Shown piece after piece: positions 9,073-20,600 of a DNA stretch of 64,000 bases. Every line of letters begins with the position of its first letter. Position 1 is the first letter of the stretch. Made by a program: the position numbers and the translations under genes. Source of the stretch: Mycoplasma phocoeninasale (GTDB lineage Bacteria > Bacillota_I > Bacilli_A > Mycoplasmatales > Metamycoplasmataceae); the NCBI RefSeq assembly GCF_012934885.1, contig NZ_CP051480.1, positions 310,001 to 374,000 of the forward strand, written 5' to 3'. The notes under the pieces are model-generated. The model made no database searches, was not told the origin of the DNA, and saw nothing but the letters and a program-made list of their open reading frames with translations.

Positions 9073-10704
9073 CTATTCAACTGATACAAGATAAGGATAA
9101 ATACTTTGTCCACCTGATAGCACTTCCACAGCCACGTCATAATTAATTTCAATATAATCTTGAATTTCTTTAGCATCTGTTTCGGAAACATCTTGTCCAT
9201 AAATTATAGTTACTAACTGTGAATCTTCACTAATTAAGTTGTCAATTAGTTTTATTGCAGCCTCGTTTCCAGTTTTCGCAGTATCACGAAGTTCATTGTT
9301 AGCAATAACCATATATTCACCATTTCTAATTTTGATTCCATTTAGTTTAGTATCCTTAATTGATGGGGCAACTTCACCATAGCGCACATTTTTAATCGCA
9401 TCATTCATCAAGTCACGATTTTCAGCAACTGAATTAGTTGCACTAAAATTAATAGCAATTGGTAGTGTTTGTGCTTGTGATTTGGTTGGAATAATGATCA
9501 CTTCTTTGTTTCTAACAATTGTTGCTGCTTGTTGAGCTGACAATGTGATATTAGAGTTGTTTGGTAAAATGAAAACAGTTTGCGCATCAACTTTATTAAT
9601 CGCATCGACAATATCTTGAATTGAAGGATTATTAGTTTGCCCACCCTCAACAACATAAGCGACACCCCGCTCTTTCGCCAGTTCGATAATTCCTTGTCCA
9701 GTGTTACATGAAATTAAAGCGCAAGGATTTTTTTTGATATTCGAGGTTACTTCATCTTTATTAGAAGTGCGCTTTTCAGCGTTTTCCTTGCTTTCATTAG
9801 CTTGAATTGTCATATTCTCAATTTTTATTTTAAGAAATTGACCTCATGAGTTAACTAAATTTAAAACATTGCCGGGGCGTCTTGTATGAATATGTACCTT
9901 TAGTAAATTGCCATCATTAATTAGGACAAGGGAATTGCCGTTCTTCTCTAATTTTTTGGTCAGTGCATTTTTGTTTAAAACAAAATCATTATAAAATTCC
10001 ATAATAAATTCTGTACAGTAACCGAATTCACCATTGAATACTTCAGTGTCAGCAATGAATTTATCAATTTTTTCCTCTGTATAAGATAGTTCAATTGGCT
10101 TATTATCGAAATAAGAGGCTATTCCTTCAAGAATAGCATACAAACCTTCACCACCAGAATCTGTTACTCCTACTTCTTGTAATACAGCTAAAAGTTTAGG
10201 AGTGTTATCGCAACTTTTACGCGCTAGCTTAACTGCAGCTTTGAAAACTTCATCAACACTAGCATCCATAGTAACTTGCTCTTTTAGTCCTTCAGCAACT
10301 TCTCTTATAACTGTCAAGATTGTTCCCTCTATTGGTTTTAAGACAGCTGTATAAGCAGATTTTGAAGCATTTTCAAACGCCTTGATAATATCAAACACTG
10401 TTGCATCAATTTTATTTTTAAATCCAATAGAAAAACCTTTAAAAATTTGACTTAAAATAACTCCAGAGTTTCCCCTAGCTGACATTAACATATTTTGTGA
10501 TATCCTTTTTGATACTTCTGAGATCTCAACAATATCCTCTTTTATTTCATTAATTGAGGCTATCGTTGATGCCATGTTACTTCCAGTGTCACCATCAGGA
10601 ACTGGAAAGACATTTAAAGCATTAATAGCATTCTTTTTGTTTTGCAAGTTATTAGAAGCGGAAAGTAATGCTTCTTTTCAAATTTTTCCTGTAATTTTTC
10701 TCAT
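9073..10704 (-). CDS. fakA: Fatty acid kinase catalytic subunit (DAK2 domain, FakA/YloV)
   Basis: A 543-residue protein with an N-terminal DAK2 kinase domain: NALNVFPVPDGDTGSNM with the Mg-ATP binding Asp residues near 40, then ARGNSGVILSQIFKGF, GTILTVIREV and VTDSGGEGLYAIL. The C-terminal half (KKNPCALISCNTGQGI, VVEGGQTNNPSIQDI, VFILPNNSN) matches the FakA/YloV C-terminal domain. FakA phosphorylates fatty acids held by a FakB protein; no fakB is visible here. The start ATG at 10704 shares its A with the stop codon of the upstream Asp23 gene. In-frame UGA encodes Trp in GKIWKEA and in the linker between the domains. Confidence 0.92.
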
Positions 10705-11000
10705 TATTTAGTTCCCTTAATATAAATTGTTAAACTTCCTAAATTCAATTTTTCTTTTTTGAAAAAATGGGAGATATTTTGATACATTTCTTCGACAATG
10801 TTTTTTGCACTAATGTTCGAAATCAAAACTAAGCCAACAATAATGTTAACTGTTTGATTATCATCTAGAAGATCAATTATTAACCCAGAGTTCTCTTTAG
10901 AGCCAGATTCATAATCATTTAAAACTTCGATCTTTGAGATTCCAGCAATAGTTCTAATCGCATATGATACGATTTTGTGAATGTTTTCAACTTTTTCCAT
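10704..11000 (-). CDS. Asp23/Gls24 (YloU) family protein
   Basis: A 98-residue protein with the Asp23/Gls24 pattern: IVSYAIRTIAGISKIEVL (usual V...A...V.GV), a central strand pair GLIIDLLDDNQTVNIIVGLVLI, and KNIVEEMYQNISHFF. It sits directly upstream of the fakA-type gene with a TAATG stop/start overlap, an arrangement known as yloU-yloV in Firmicutes. In Staphylococcus the family associates with the membrane and envelope stress; a role in fatty acid or lipid supply is suggested only by the operon position. Confidence 0.85.
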   Translation of the reverse strand: MEKVENIHKIVSYAIRTIAGISKIEVLNDYESGSKENSGLIIDLLDDNQTVNIIVGLVLISNISAKNIVEEMYQNISHFFKKEKLNLGSLTIYIKGTK

Positions 11001-11003
11001 AAT

Positions 11004-12260
11004 TTACCTTGTGATATATGATTTTTTAATTGGAAATGAAGCGGTTAATTTAGCAACTTCTTTCTTTACAACTTTTAGAAGTGCTTCATTATTAGGATCT
11101 CTTAAAACTTTATCAATTAGATTAGCAACAATAATAAATTCTTCTTCTTTAAAGCCACGTGAAGTCATGGCGGCTGATCCTAGTCTAATTCCACTTGAAA
11201 TCATTGGCGATTCAGTGTCATTTGGAATTGCATTTTTATTAACGGTGATATTAACTTTCGAAAGAACTTCAACAGCTACTTTTCCATTAATATTATATGT
11301 GGATTTAACATCAATCATAAAGAGATGATTCTGGGTTAAACCAGAAATAACTTTAGCACCTTTGTTAATAAAAGTTTGACAGAACACCTGCGAATTAACT
11401 AATAGTTGTTCTTGATATAGATTAAATTCTGGCTGCAAGGCCTCATAAAAGCTAACAGCTTTGGCTGCTATTTGGTGGAATAGTGGTCCACCTTGATAGC
11501 CAGGGAATACTGAACGATTGATCTTTTTATAAATTTCTTCATTGTTAGTCATAATAATTGCACCACGAGTGCCTCTTAAGGTTTTGTGAGTTGTTGTCAT
11601 GATAACATCAGCATATGGTGAGGGTGAGGGATGTTTGCCAGCAATGATTAATCCTGAAATGTGTGAAATATCAGCAAATAAATATGCACCAACTTCATCA
11701 CAGATTTTTCTAAATTTATCAAAATGAACAATTTGCGAATAAGCAGAGTAACCGCAAATTATCATTTTGGGTTTTATTTCTTTAGCAATTTTTAGGATTT
11801 CGTCATAGTCAAGAATTCCTTCACTATTAACAGTGTATGTATATGATTCGTAAAATAAACCACTGAATGAAATTCGATATCCATGTGTTAGATGTCCACC
11901 CGAATCAAGTGACAGTCCTAGTACCTTATCACCAGGTGAAAGAAGCGACATATAAACTGCAGCATTAGCTACACTACCAGAATATGGTTGAACATTAACA
12001 TAATTAACATTGAAAAGTTTCTTTGCTCTTTCTTGAGCAATAGTTTCAATTTCATCAACATATTCGCAGCCACCATAATATCTTTTACCAGGATATCCCT
12101 CCCCATATTTATTAGTTAAGCATGAACCCGCTGCTTTTAAAACATCTTCAGATACATAATTCTCTGAAGCTATTAATTCAATGTTATCGCTTTGACGTTT
12201 GTTCTCTAAATTTATTAATTGCTCAATATCTTTATCTAATAAACTAATTTTTTTATACAT
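11004..12260 (-). CDS. glyA: Serine hydroxymethyltransferase
   Basis: A 418-residue PLP enzyme interconverting serine and glycine with transfer of a one-carbon unit to tetrahydrofolate. Family features are [55 protein letters not shown] and the PLP-lysine motif [16 protein letters not shown]. The start is the ATG at 12260 (MYKKISLLD), preceded by AAGGAGAG at suitable spacing; the ATG 24 nt upstream lacks a good site. It lies 3 nt upstream of the asp23-like gene and is therefore likely cotranscribed with the rnc-smc block. Confidence 0.97.
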   Translation of the reverse strand: MYKKISLLDKDIEQLINLENKRQSDNIELIASENYVSEDVLKAAGSCLTNKYGEGYPGKRYYGGCEYVDEIETIAQERAKKLFNVNYVNVQPYSGSVANAAVYMSLLSPGDKVLGLSLDSGGHLTHGYRISFSGLFYESYTYTVNSEGILDYDEILKIAKEIKPKMIICGYSAYSQIVHFDKFRKICDEVGAYLFADISHISGLIIAGKHPSPSPYADVIMTTTHKTLRGTRGAIIMTNNEEIYKKINRSVFPGYQGGPLFHQIAAKAVSFYEALQPEFNLYQEQLLVNSQVFCQTFINKGAKVISGLTQNHLFMIDVKSTYNINGKVAVEVLSKVNITVNKNAIPNDTESPMISSGIRLGSAAMTSRGFKEEEFIIVANLIDKVLRDPNNEALLKVVKKEVAKLTASFPIKKSYITR

Positions 12261-12280
12261 ACTACTCTCCTTAAAAATAA

Positions 12281-12315
12281 ACAATAAAGACTAAACTTGT
12301 TATATAAGTCTAGTC
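12281..12315 (-). terminator. Rho-independent terminator upstream of glyA
   Basis: On the minus strand GACTAGACTT, seven-base loop, AAGTTTAGTC (one G-U pair) followed by TTTATTGTTTATTTTT. It ends the membrane-protein gene at 12321 and separates it from glyA. Confidence 0.7.
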
Positions 12316-12320
12316 ATTTA

Positions 12321-12839
12321 TTAGTCTAACAACGATTTATTTTTTAACTCTTCTTCTTGCATCATTGCATATTGTTTTTGACTTTTAATTTTTAAAATCC
12401 TTTTAGTTAACAGCAAAATTGGGATTGCTAAAAACGCTAAACCTACAGCTGGTATAACTCTAACATATCATGTATCAACGCCACTTGAAACTAAAAATGA
12501 ATTCATCGCAAATGTAATTGGAATCAAAAAGTGTAAGGATTCCGGGCGCAAAAATTTAAACTTTCAGACTAATAGACAAACAATAGTAATTTGAATTGCT
12601 GACATACCAAGTGCTATTAAGAGTTCGCCAGATCATCTATCAATTGATTTTGTTTGAGAGAATATTCATCCATCTTTACCCACAAAGATAAATAACAAAA
12701 ATGAGGGGATTGCGATTAACAGTAATCCTGTTAGTGCTATTTTTCAAGAATTTGACAATTGTTTTTTAGGTTTTTGATCAACGACTTGATAATTTTTTAT
12801 ATTAATTTTTTTGTTTTTTCACTTTTTATTATTTGACAT
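12321..12839 (-). CDS. Uncharacterised integral membrane protein
   Basis: A 172-residue protein, whole only with UGA read as Trp at seven or so places. It has a basic, cytosolic-looking N-terminus (MSNNKKWKNKKINIKNYQ), then four predicted membrane segments (about residues 38-57, 77-95, 103-120, 128-147) and a charged C-terminal tail QKQYAMMQEEELKNKS. GGAG precedes the ATG. No family recognised. It is terminated separately from glyA, so it probably has its own promoter in 12840-13261. Confidence 0.8.
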
Positions 12840-13261
12840 GAATAACTCCTTTTACATAAAACATTATTAATTTTATCAAAAATTACTTATTTGTTTTTGC
12901 AAATTCAAAACACACTAACTTGTTTTTTAAAGAAAATAACAATTATTTTATTGATTTTACACATTAATTTTAATTAGTTAGCCTCTAGACTAAAAAACTA
13001 AACCCAATAATAGTTAGGGGGTTGCTAATAAAATTTTCGAAAGTAAAAAGAATAATATTTTTCAAAATTGCATTAAGAGAGGAGTATAATTATCTAATAC
13101 CAGATTATTCAATCTTTGGTTTTTCCAAAAATTTATGAAATTTACAAAAAAATTAAAGTATGAATAACTGAATCTCTATATTTGTATAACTACTTTAATT
13201 AATTTGTGTCAATTTGGTATTAGAAAGAACATTAAACTATTTAATGTATGAGTTTTACAAA
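12840..13261. other. Intergenic region between divergent genes, 422 nt
   Basis: AT-rich sequence between two divergently transcribed membrane-protein genes. A weak inverted pair AACCC/GGGTT around 13000-13025 is the only visible structure. No convincing ORF, tRNA or -35/-10 pair was assigned; promoters for both flanking genes must lie here. Confidence 0.5.
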
Positions 13262-15187
13262 ATGACAACATTTAAAAAAAATAGTATCAACTATACTACT
13301 TCACTTGCCCTCTCCTTAATAGGATCAGAGGCTTTCAAACTTGGTTCATCGATTTTTATCTATAAATTCACTGGTAATTTGTGACTAGTAACACTTCTAT
13401 ATTTATTCATTCAGCTACCTTCAATTTTAGTTTATATTTTTAGTAGCAAAATTGTTCAAAGAATAAAAAATAATAAATTAGTACTGCTTTTATCGGATTT
13501 AACAAGTGTTATACTGCTCATTCCTAGTCTAGTTATATTTTTCCTTACTGAAAATAAATCTATTCTTTCAATTGTCTTGATTGTTTGCAGTTCAATATTG
13601 GGATTTATTAATGCTTTTCGGTTTGTATTTCTAAAAAATATTGTTTATTTTATAACTAACAATAATGAAGAACTAAAAACTATTAACATTGCTAACTCAT
13701 TTGCGACATCATTTGGTTTTCTACTTTCAGCAATATTATCATTTTTCCTTTTTAAAAATATTCAATTTTACTGACTTGTAGTTATGAATATGGTATCGTA
13801 TTTAATATCTGGAATTTTATACTTCACTTTGAAGGTAAATAAAACAGCCACAGACTTTCAAAGCAATGATCAAAGCAATAAAATTATCACAAAACGCAGT
13901 GTGTGAAAATCATGAATTTTTATCCTCTCAGGATCATTGATAATTGGCGTATTTTTATATCCAAGAACATCAGGGCTTTCGCAGTTTTTTTCAAATGTAA
14001 ATAACTTTAAAATTGATAGCTGAGGATTTTATCTTTCGATAATTTTTACAGCATTTTCACTTCTAGGGGTAATTACGTCATTTATCGTTAAAAAATACAT
14101 TAAGAATCAAACACTATTTATTGTTATTGTGGCAATTATTATGGGGATATTAAACTTTGTATGATTACTATTTATATCCTCAAATGAAAATGGATATTTT
14201 ATTAGCTATGTGATTATAACTTCAATTCAACAATTTCTTTTTTCAATTTTTATTTCAATTTTTTACACACTTTCATTCCAATTGTTTGACAGTAAAAAAT
14301 TTCATAAACAAAATGGATTATCAATTGTGTTTAGAATAATTGTATCTTCAATACTAACAGTATTCTTCACAATATTAACAACAAAACTTAGCTACATATA
14401 CAGCTTTATTCTTTACTCGATTATTATCATAGTATCATGTTTAGGTATTGTGTTAACAATCTATGATTGAAGGCAAATGAGAACTAAAAGATTCTACAAT
14501 AGTTCAGAAATTTTAGAAGATTATAAAAAAACAACCAACAGCGGATTAAGCAAATTTGAAAAAGATGCCTTAAACACCGCTATTACGAAAGAAACTAAAG
14601 TTCAAAGAATTCTCGAAATAGGCTGTGGTACAGGGAGAGTTTCTCTTGCCTTAAGACAACTATTTCCAGAGGCTGAAATTGATGCTATCGACATTGCTAA
14701 AAAATTACTACTCGAAGCTCCAAGTGATAAAAATATTAACTTTCAATTAGCTAATATTTTAGATTATGAGCAAGGAAGCAAATATGACTTAATAATATTT
14801 AGTGCTAATGGTTTATCAAACATTATAAGTAAATGTGATGTTCGAAAACTATTTAAAAAAATTAGACTACTACTAAAAGATGTAAATAGTCACTTCATTT
14901 TTACAATCCATGACATTTTTGCATCTGATGAAGAAAAAGATTTCTGAATCAATAAAATAAAAATTAATGAGCAAGAAATTTTCTCAAATAAAAAGATCCT
15001 CGACTATGAAAAACATGGAATAAAAAATAAAAATAGATTTTATAGCCCAGAGGATATGATAAAAATTCTTGATGAATTTAAATTTAAAATAAACAATTCT
15101 TTTAAAACAAAAACTAAAACTAATGAAAACTTACTGCTAGAATTATCTGGCCCTTGCATTTTTTATGATATTTCAAAATTAGATTAA
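13262..15187 (+). CDS. Fusion protein: MFS-type transporter plus SAM-dependent methyltransferase
   Basis: A single 641-residue reading frame once UGA is read as Trp. Residues 1-400 form a 12-TM-like major facilitator with similarity in layout to MefA-type efflux proteins (SLIGSEAFKLGSSIFIYKFTG, IVQRIKNNKLVLLLSDLTS). Residues 406-641 form a class I methyltransferase with the SAM-binding motif LEIGCGTGRVSL (glycines near 454-458), an acidic strand end IDAIDIAKKLL and YDLIIFSANGLS. The two parts join through IYD-W-RQM with no stop codon: the linking codon is UGA at 14468-14470, which is Trp throughout this genome. The start ATG at 13262 has no clear Shine-Dalgarno. A terminator follows at 15215. 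Substrate unknown. Confidence 0.85.
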
Positions 15188-15214
15188 AAATTGCTACTAA
15201 ATTAATTAATAATA

Positions 15215-15241
15215 AGGCAATTCTTTTGAATTGCTTTTTTT
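15215..15241 (+). terminator. Rho-independent terminator
   Basis: GCAATTC-TTTT-GAATTGC followed by a run of T, 30 nt after the MFS-methyltransferase stop codon. It separates this gene from the peptidase gene that follows. Confidence 0.85.
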
Positions 15242-15470
15242 ATAAGCAAATTTCTACAATTTTAATGTAGGAATTTGCAAAAAACTAATACAAAAAAATA
15301 AACAATTTTTTCAAAAATTAAAAACCTAACACAATAAAATTTAATATTTATACATTTTTAGATGTACTTTAAAGCAATTTTTTTTATTAAAAGTTAATAA
15401 ATAAGATCATTATACTATATATGCTACATTATTTATATATAATATATATATAAATATAATTAACATAATT

Positions 15471-15478
15471 AAGGAGAG
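15471..15478 (+). promoter_or_regulatory. Strong ribosome binding site for the cysteine peptidase
   Basis: AAGGAGAG precedes the ATG at 15481 with short spacing, downstream of a long TATATATAATATATATA stretch (15430-15450) that offers -10 boxes. It fixes the start codon of the peptidase gene and contrasts with the leaderless-looking rightward genes elsewhere. Confidence 0.6.
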
Positions 15479-15480
15479 AA

Positions 15481-16785
15481 ATGATATTTGCTTATGATAC
15501 GCATCTTGAACAAACAAACAATTTACAAAAATTTTATATTTCAGTAGATGAAAGAGAAAAAATTCAAAAGTTTTCAACAATAAGCGAAAAAGAATTATTT
15601 AGATATTTGGAACTTGAAATATTTAAATATGACAACACTACTAATTATCGATTAGAGAAAGTTAAATATTTTTCTGATGTTAATGGTAATCCATATTTAT
15701 ATGTTGAATATAATCCTGTTGGGTCCCTTGTTTTGTCATTAATAAATAATGAAAGTTTAATTATAAATGTTTTAGATAATAGTAAAAAAATTAACAAATT
15801 AAACAAGAATAAAATTTATTCATATGATTTCTCTAAAAATTTATTTTTTGAAATTAGTAAGGAACCAAAATTTAATAAAGATAACGAATTTGCAAAAATA
15901 TTGACAAACAAAAAAATAAATATAGAAAAGACTTTAAATGATAAAAATTTAATTTATAAAAAAAATCAATTGCTACTTAAAAAATCAACAAAATTTGCAC
16001 AAACAATGCCTTATGTTCCCAACTCTATCGATCCTGCCAAAAAAATAATAAAGGCGCAAAAGGAAGTTCCACACGCATGATTTTTTAAAACATTAACGAC
16101 AGATTTTGGATATGCAGACCCAAAGGATTTTAACTATCATGACCCTTGAGAAAGAGGCTTGTGTCATTATGTTGCTGCGGCAATATTACTTCAATACGGA
16201 CAACTATTTTTATCGCAAAACACATTTAGTAAGCAACAATTAGAAAAATATTATACAAAACCAGAACGTTCAAAAAAACTTAATGATCTTGTCGGATATC
16301 CAACAGTTCCGAAGGTTAACAAACAGCTTGTTTATGACCTATGACATAAACATGGTAAGGAAGCCTTTTTTACAACATCAGCTTATCTTGTGTCAACAAT
16401 TTATTCATTATTGAACGTAGACTTGGCTGAAAAAGGTGAATACCCATTATACATACAAAGAAGGTCAGCTGGTTGAATAAAGCCATGAAAATGAATAAAT
16501 GATGGTAAACCTTGTGTAGTATTCGGTAATATTCCCACCATGGACAATGAAAAATCATGACATGCAATTATTGTATATGGATATTTTGATAATGGCAATA
16601 AATGTTTGGCTCATTTTGGTTGGGAAAATCATAGCCAGGTTATTATGAGTTCTTCTCTTTCGGGACAACTATGACTACTTGGAGTATCAGCATATAATGG
16701 AAAACCAACAATTGCTGACTCAAGCTATTTTAAATATAAGGATAAAAACATCGACCTAAACCAAAGAAAGGATTTAGATAGTTAA
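15481..16785 (+). CDS. Papain/C39/C10-like cysteine peptidase
   Basis: A 434-residue protein. The N-terminal 150 residues include DVNGNPYLYVEYNPVGSLVL, which resembles the propeptide-like strand pattern of C10-type peptidases. The catalytic half has WERGLCHYVAAAILLQYG (nucleophile Cys about 228), SWHAIIVYGYFDNG (His about 361) and HFGWENHSQV (Asn about 383, the usual third position), spaced as in the papain fold. There is no signal peptide or lipobox, which is unusual for a secreted protease. It lies 2 nt before a six-TM protein gene with which it is surely cotranscribed. Mycoplasmas are known to carry putative papain-like peptidases, some cleaving host immunoglobulin (CysP of M. synoviae); target here unknown. 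Confidence 0.8.
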
Positions 16786-16786
16786 T

Positions 16787-17593
16787 ATGTCACCTATTTC
16801 TACATCACTTACACTACCGTTATTATTTAAAGTCAAAAAATCAAAAAAGAGAAATTTCGCCGTGTTTTTAACTTTACTAATACAAATAATTTTTACCATT
16901 TTTTTGATTTCTGATATTGTTGTTTTCTCACGAGAAATAGAATTAAATTCTATTGTTAATTACACAATAACAAAAGTTGTTTTGATTCTTATCGGAATTA
17001 TGCTAAATTTTGCGGTAATTACTCCTTTAATTAATAGCATTCTTAAAGCAACTCAGTTAAAAGAGAATAATTCAGAGGCCTTTTTAAAAAGTAATAAACA
17101 AGGCAACAAATGTTTAATGGCACAGCTGTGAATAAACACTATTTGAATGAGTATTTATTTAATATTATTACCAATTCCTTTTCTAATCATAAGAGGTTTA
17201 GCTTTGGATTCTACGCAAAAATTCATTATCTCTTTCTCATGTTTAATGCTAATTAGATTAATGGTTTTTGATTATATCATATTTCCACTGGCACACAACA
17301 TGAAACACAAAGAAGGCAATGAAGTTAAATATGGAAATGTTTTGAATTATTTATGAATTAATTTAACAGTGATATCTTTGTATATAACCTTCGTTATTTG
17401 CTCATATGTAAATATCTTATTAATTCGTAATACAGGGATTATTTCACTAATTGCTCTTATCACTATTCCTACTTCAGTATTTATTCTCATATATATTTCA
17501 AAAGTTATTGCTATTTATCTAATCAATAGAAAAAACATTAATAAATACGTAAATATTTCTGCTTTATTAATATGAATTAGTAAACCGAATTAA
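16787..17593 (+). CDS. Six-TM membrane protein encoded with the cysteine peptidase
   Basis: A 268-residue hydrophobic protein with about six membrane segments (roughly residues 24-47, 62-88, 114-138, 146-170, 186-213 and 217-246), with KVKKSKKRN at the N-terminus as a cytosolic anchor. The ATG is one nt after the peptidase stop codon (TAATATG), so translation is coupled. In-frame UGA codons (Trp) break it into apparent pieces. No transporter or CPBP-protease motif (EExxxR) was found. It may anchor, shield or export the product of the peptidase; that is inference from adjacency only. Confidence 0.8.
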
Positions 17594-17619
17594 ATTAGAA
17601 AAGTTAGTAAATATAAAAT

Positions 17620-17656
17620 AAGGTTCAACTATACAATAAGTTTGAACCTTTTTTTT
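17620..17656. terminator. Bidirectional terminator between the accessory island and polC
   Basis: AAGGTTCAA, 13-base loop, TTGAACCTT followed by T8 on the plus strand and an A/T-rich flank on the other side; it lies between the converging ends of the membrane-protein gene and polC. Confidence 0.8.
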
Positions 17657-17673
17657 AAAAAAACGAATAATGA

Positions 17674-20600
17674 TTAGAATAAGATCATTTGATTTGTTTC
17701 ATCAAGATTTTTTAAAATTCCTAAATTTCGCAATTCAGACTCAATCCTTGAATTGATTTTAGCCCTGTCCCTTAGATCTTCAATCGATATAAATGGATGT
17801 TCATTTCTTGCTAGAATAATTCTTTCAGAAACGGCTTCTCCCAGTCCTTCAATAACATCAAATGGTGGGATGAGCGATTTTGAGCCATAGTCAATAATTC
17901 ATTCACTAGCAAGTGAGCGTTCAAGATCAACATTTTGAATTTTAAAACCTCGAGCATATAATTCTTTAGTAATCTCTAGTGTTGGAATTAATGCATTTTC
18001 CTTGACTGATAATTTAAGACCGTTCCCTGCTGCACGTGATTTTAATTCCTTTAGCTTATCTGAAACACTTTTTAAACCAGAACTCATAACAAGAATATCA
18101 AGTGAATCAGGACGACTTGTGTAATATGAAGCATAAAATGGCAGTGGATGATAAAGTTTATATCATGCAATTCTTCATGCCATAATAACATATGCTGTAG
18201 CATGCGCCTTTGGAAACATATATTTAATTTTCTTTAGTGAATCAATGTATCACTCAGGAATATTTTTTTCAATTAGTAGATTTTCTTGCTCCTCTGTTAA
18301 TCCCTTACCCTTACGGACTCTTTCCATGATTTCAAATGCTTCAAGCGCAGGAATATTTCTTTTAACCAACTCTTGCAAAATATCGTCACGACAGCACACA
18401 CAGTCGTGAAGCGATTTTCCTTGTTTTACAAGCTCATCAGCGTTGCCGGCTCATACATCAGTTCCATGACTAAGCCCAGATAGTAAAATTAGATCGTTAA
18501 ATGATTTTGGTTTAGTTTGACTTAACATTCTCCGAACGAAGTTAGTTCCAAATTCAGGTAGTCCATAGGCCCCGGTAGTTTCACCTTCAATATCTGACGG
18601 TTTAATTTTTAGTGATTCAGTTGTATAAAATAATTTCATAACTTCGGCATCAAATTTTGGAATATCATCAACTTTTGTGTTAGTAAGATTTTCTAACATT
18701 TTAATAATTGTTGGGTTATCATGTCCTAGTAGATCAAGTTTTAGAACATTATCATGAATACTTCTAAAATCGAAGTGTGTTGTTTTTCATGAAGATGTAC
18801 TGTCATTAGCAGGAAAATTAATTGGCGTAAAATCTTCAACGTCGTACTCTTTTGGAATAATAATAATTCCTCCCGGATGCTGTCCCGTAGTTCTCTTAAC
18901 ATCTTTTGCTTTTGTACTTAGGAAATCTAGAAATTGATTGCTTCAAGGAATCATATCTTTACGTTTATCTTCCTGATATTTTTTACAAAAACCAAAAGCC
19001 GTTTTATCAGCAATTGTTGAGATAGTTCCAGCACGAAAAGTATGAAAATCACCAAATAATTCACGAACATAATTGTGAATTGTTGTTTGATAAACACCAC
19101 TAAAGTTTAAATCAATATCTGGAACTTTATTCGCTTCAAATCCTAAAAACGTTTCAAAAGGAATACAATGTCCATCATTAATCATATCAATGTTACATTT
19201 GAGACATTTTTTCACTGGCAAATCTCAACCGGAAAAAATTCCCTTATCTTCACTTCATTCAAAGTGTTTACATTTAGGACATAAATAATGAGGGTCAAGT
19301 GGATTAACTTCCGAAATGCCCAGCAGATTAGCAACAATTGAACTTCCGACACTGCCACGACTTCCAACAATATAACCATCTTTATTACTTCTTTTAACCA
19401 GCTTATGACTAATTCAATAAATAGCTGAATATCCGTATTTTATAATTGGGTTAAGCTCTTTATCCACACGAGTAATAATTTTCTCATCAGGACTATTGCC
19501 ATATCTTTCATATAGTGAATCCATCACTACTCTTCGTAAGTTATTCGCTGAATCATCAAATTCCGGAACATAAAGCTTATCCTTGATAACTTGAATACTA
19601 CCGTCAATTTGACTGGCGATAATTTTTGGATTTTTGACAACAATTTCATAAATTAAATTTGCATCATTTAAGAACTTAAATTCATTTAGCATTTCTCTAG
19701 TATTTAAATATTTAAACACTGGATACGGATCTTTACGACTTAGTCAATGAAGCCCGCCTCCCAGAGAAGGAGCATTGACATAAATTTTATGAATTAATTC
19801 CTGATAGTTGTAAATAAAACGTGAATCAGAAACAGCAACGCATAGTTTATTTAGCGACTTTGCCTTATTAATTAAATCTTTATAAACAAACTTTAAATTA
19901 TCTTCAGTAATATTGCCCTCTTTAATAAGGTATTTAAAGCTACTAATTGGTGGAAACTCTATATAGTCATACATTTTAATTGCTTTTATTAGATTTTCAG
20001 TTGAACCATTAAAAGCTTGCTCTCACAAATATGATTGGTGAGTACCACTACCATAAAAAAGGTCGGGATCTGGTTGAATTTCATTGAAGTATAATTTTGG
20101 TCCTTCATTGAAGTGATCTGTTAATGTTCTAGAAACTATTTTAAATAGTTTTTTTAAGCCCTTTTGGTTTTTGGCAAGTATCCGGCTTTCATATGAAAAT
20201 CTCCTTCCTAACATTTCAGAATTAAAAGCATCAAGTAACTGCTGCGAAGTTTCAATTCTATATTTAGTTTTCAGGTGATCAATTATTTTAATTCAAATTT
20301 TACATAATACTTCAGCATCATAATCACCACGGTGAGCATCTTTTTTATCATAGTAGACATTAAATCTTTTAGCTAGATTTCCCAATGTATGCTTTCTTTC
20401 TTTTGGTTCTAAAAAATGAGAAATGGCCAAAGTATCAATTCCTTTAATAACTGAAACGTCAAGATTATATTTTATAAATTTTTCTTTACAGAAATTGATG
20501 TCAAAATTAGCATTATGCGCGACACAAATTCTGTTTTTTAGAATATCATAAATTTTTTTGATACCCTCTTCTTCACTCAGACCATTTTCTAAATCAGCAT

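Noticed and set aside
12261-12284. Upstream ATG (12284) as the glyA start
   Set aside because: AAGGAGAG stands correctly before the ATG at 12260, and family alignment begins there.
12985-13030. Terminator hairpin between the divergent genes
   Set aside because: The AACCC/GGGTT pairing is weak with a long loop and no gene ends there.
14468-14470. UGA as the stop codon of the MFS transporter
   Set aside because: UGA is Trp throughout this genome (smc, mnmE, asnS, pyrH and many others), and the frame continues straight into the methyltransferase.
16370-16598. Two minus-strand ORFs of 65 residues
   Set aside because: They are antisense to the catalytic region of the cysteine peptidase, without ribosome sites.
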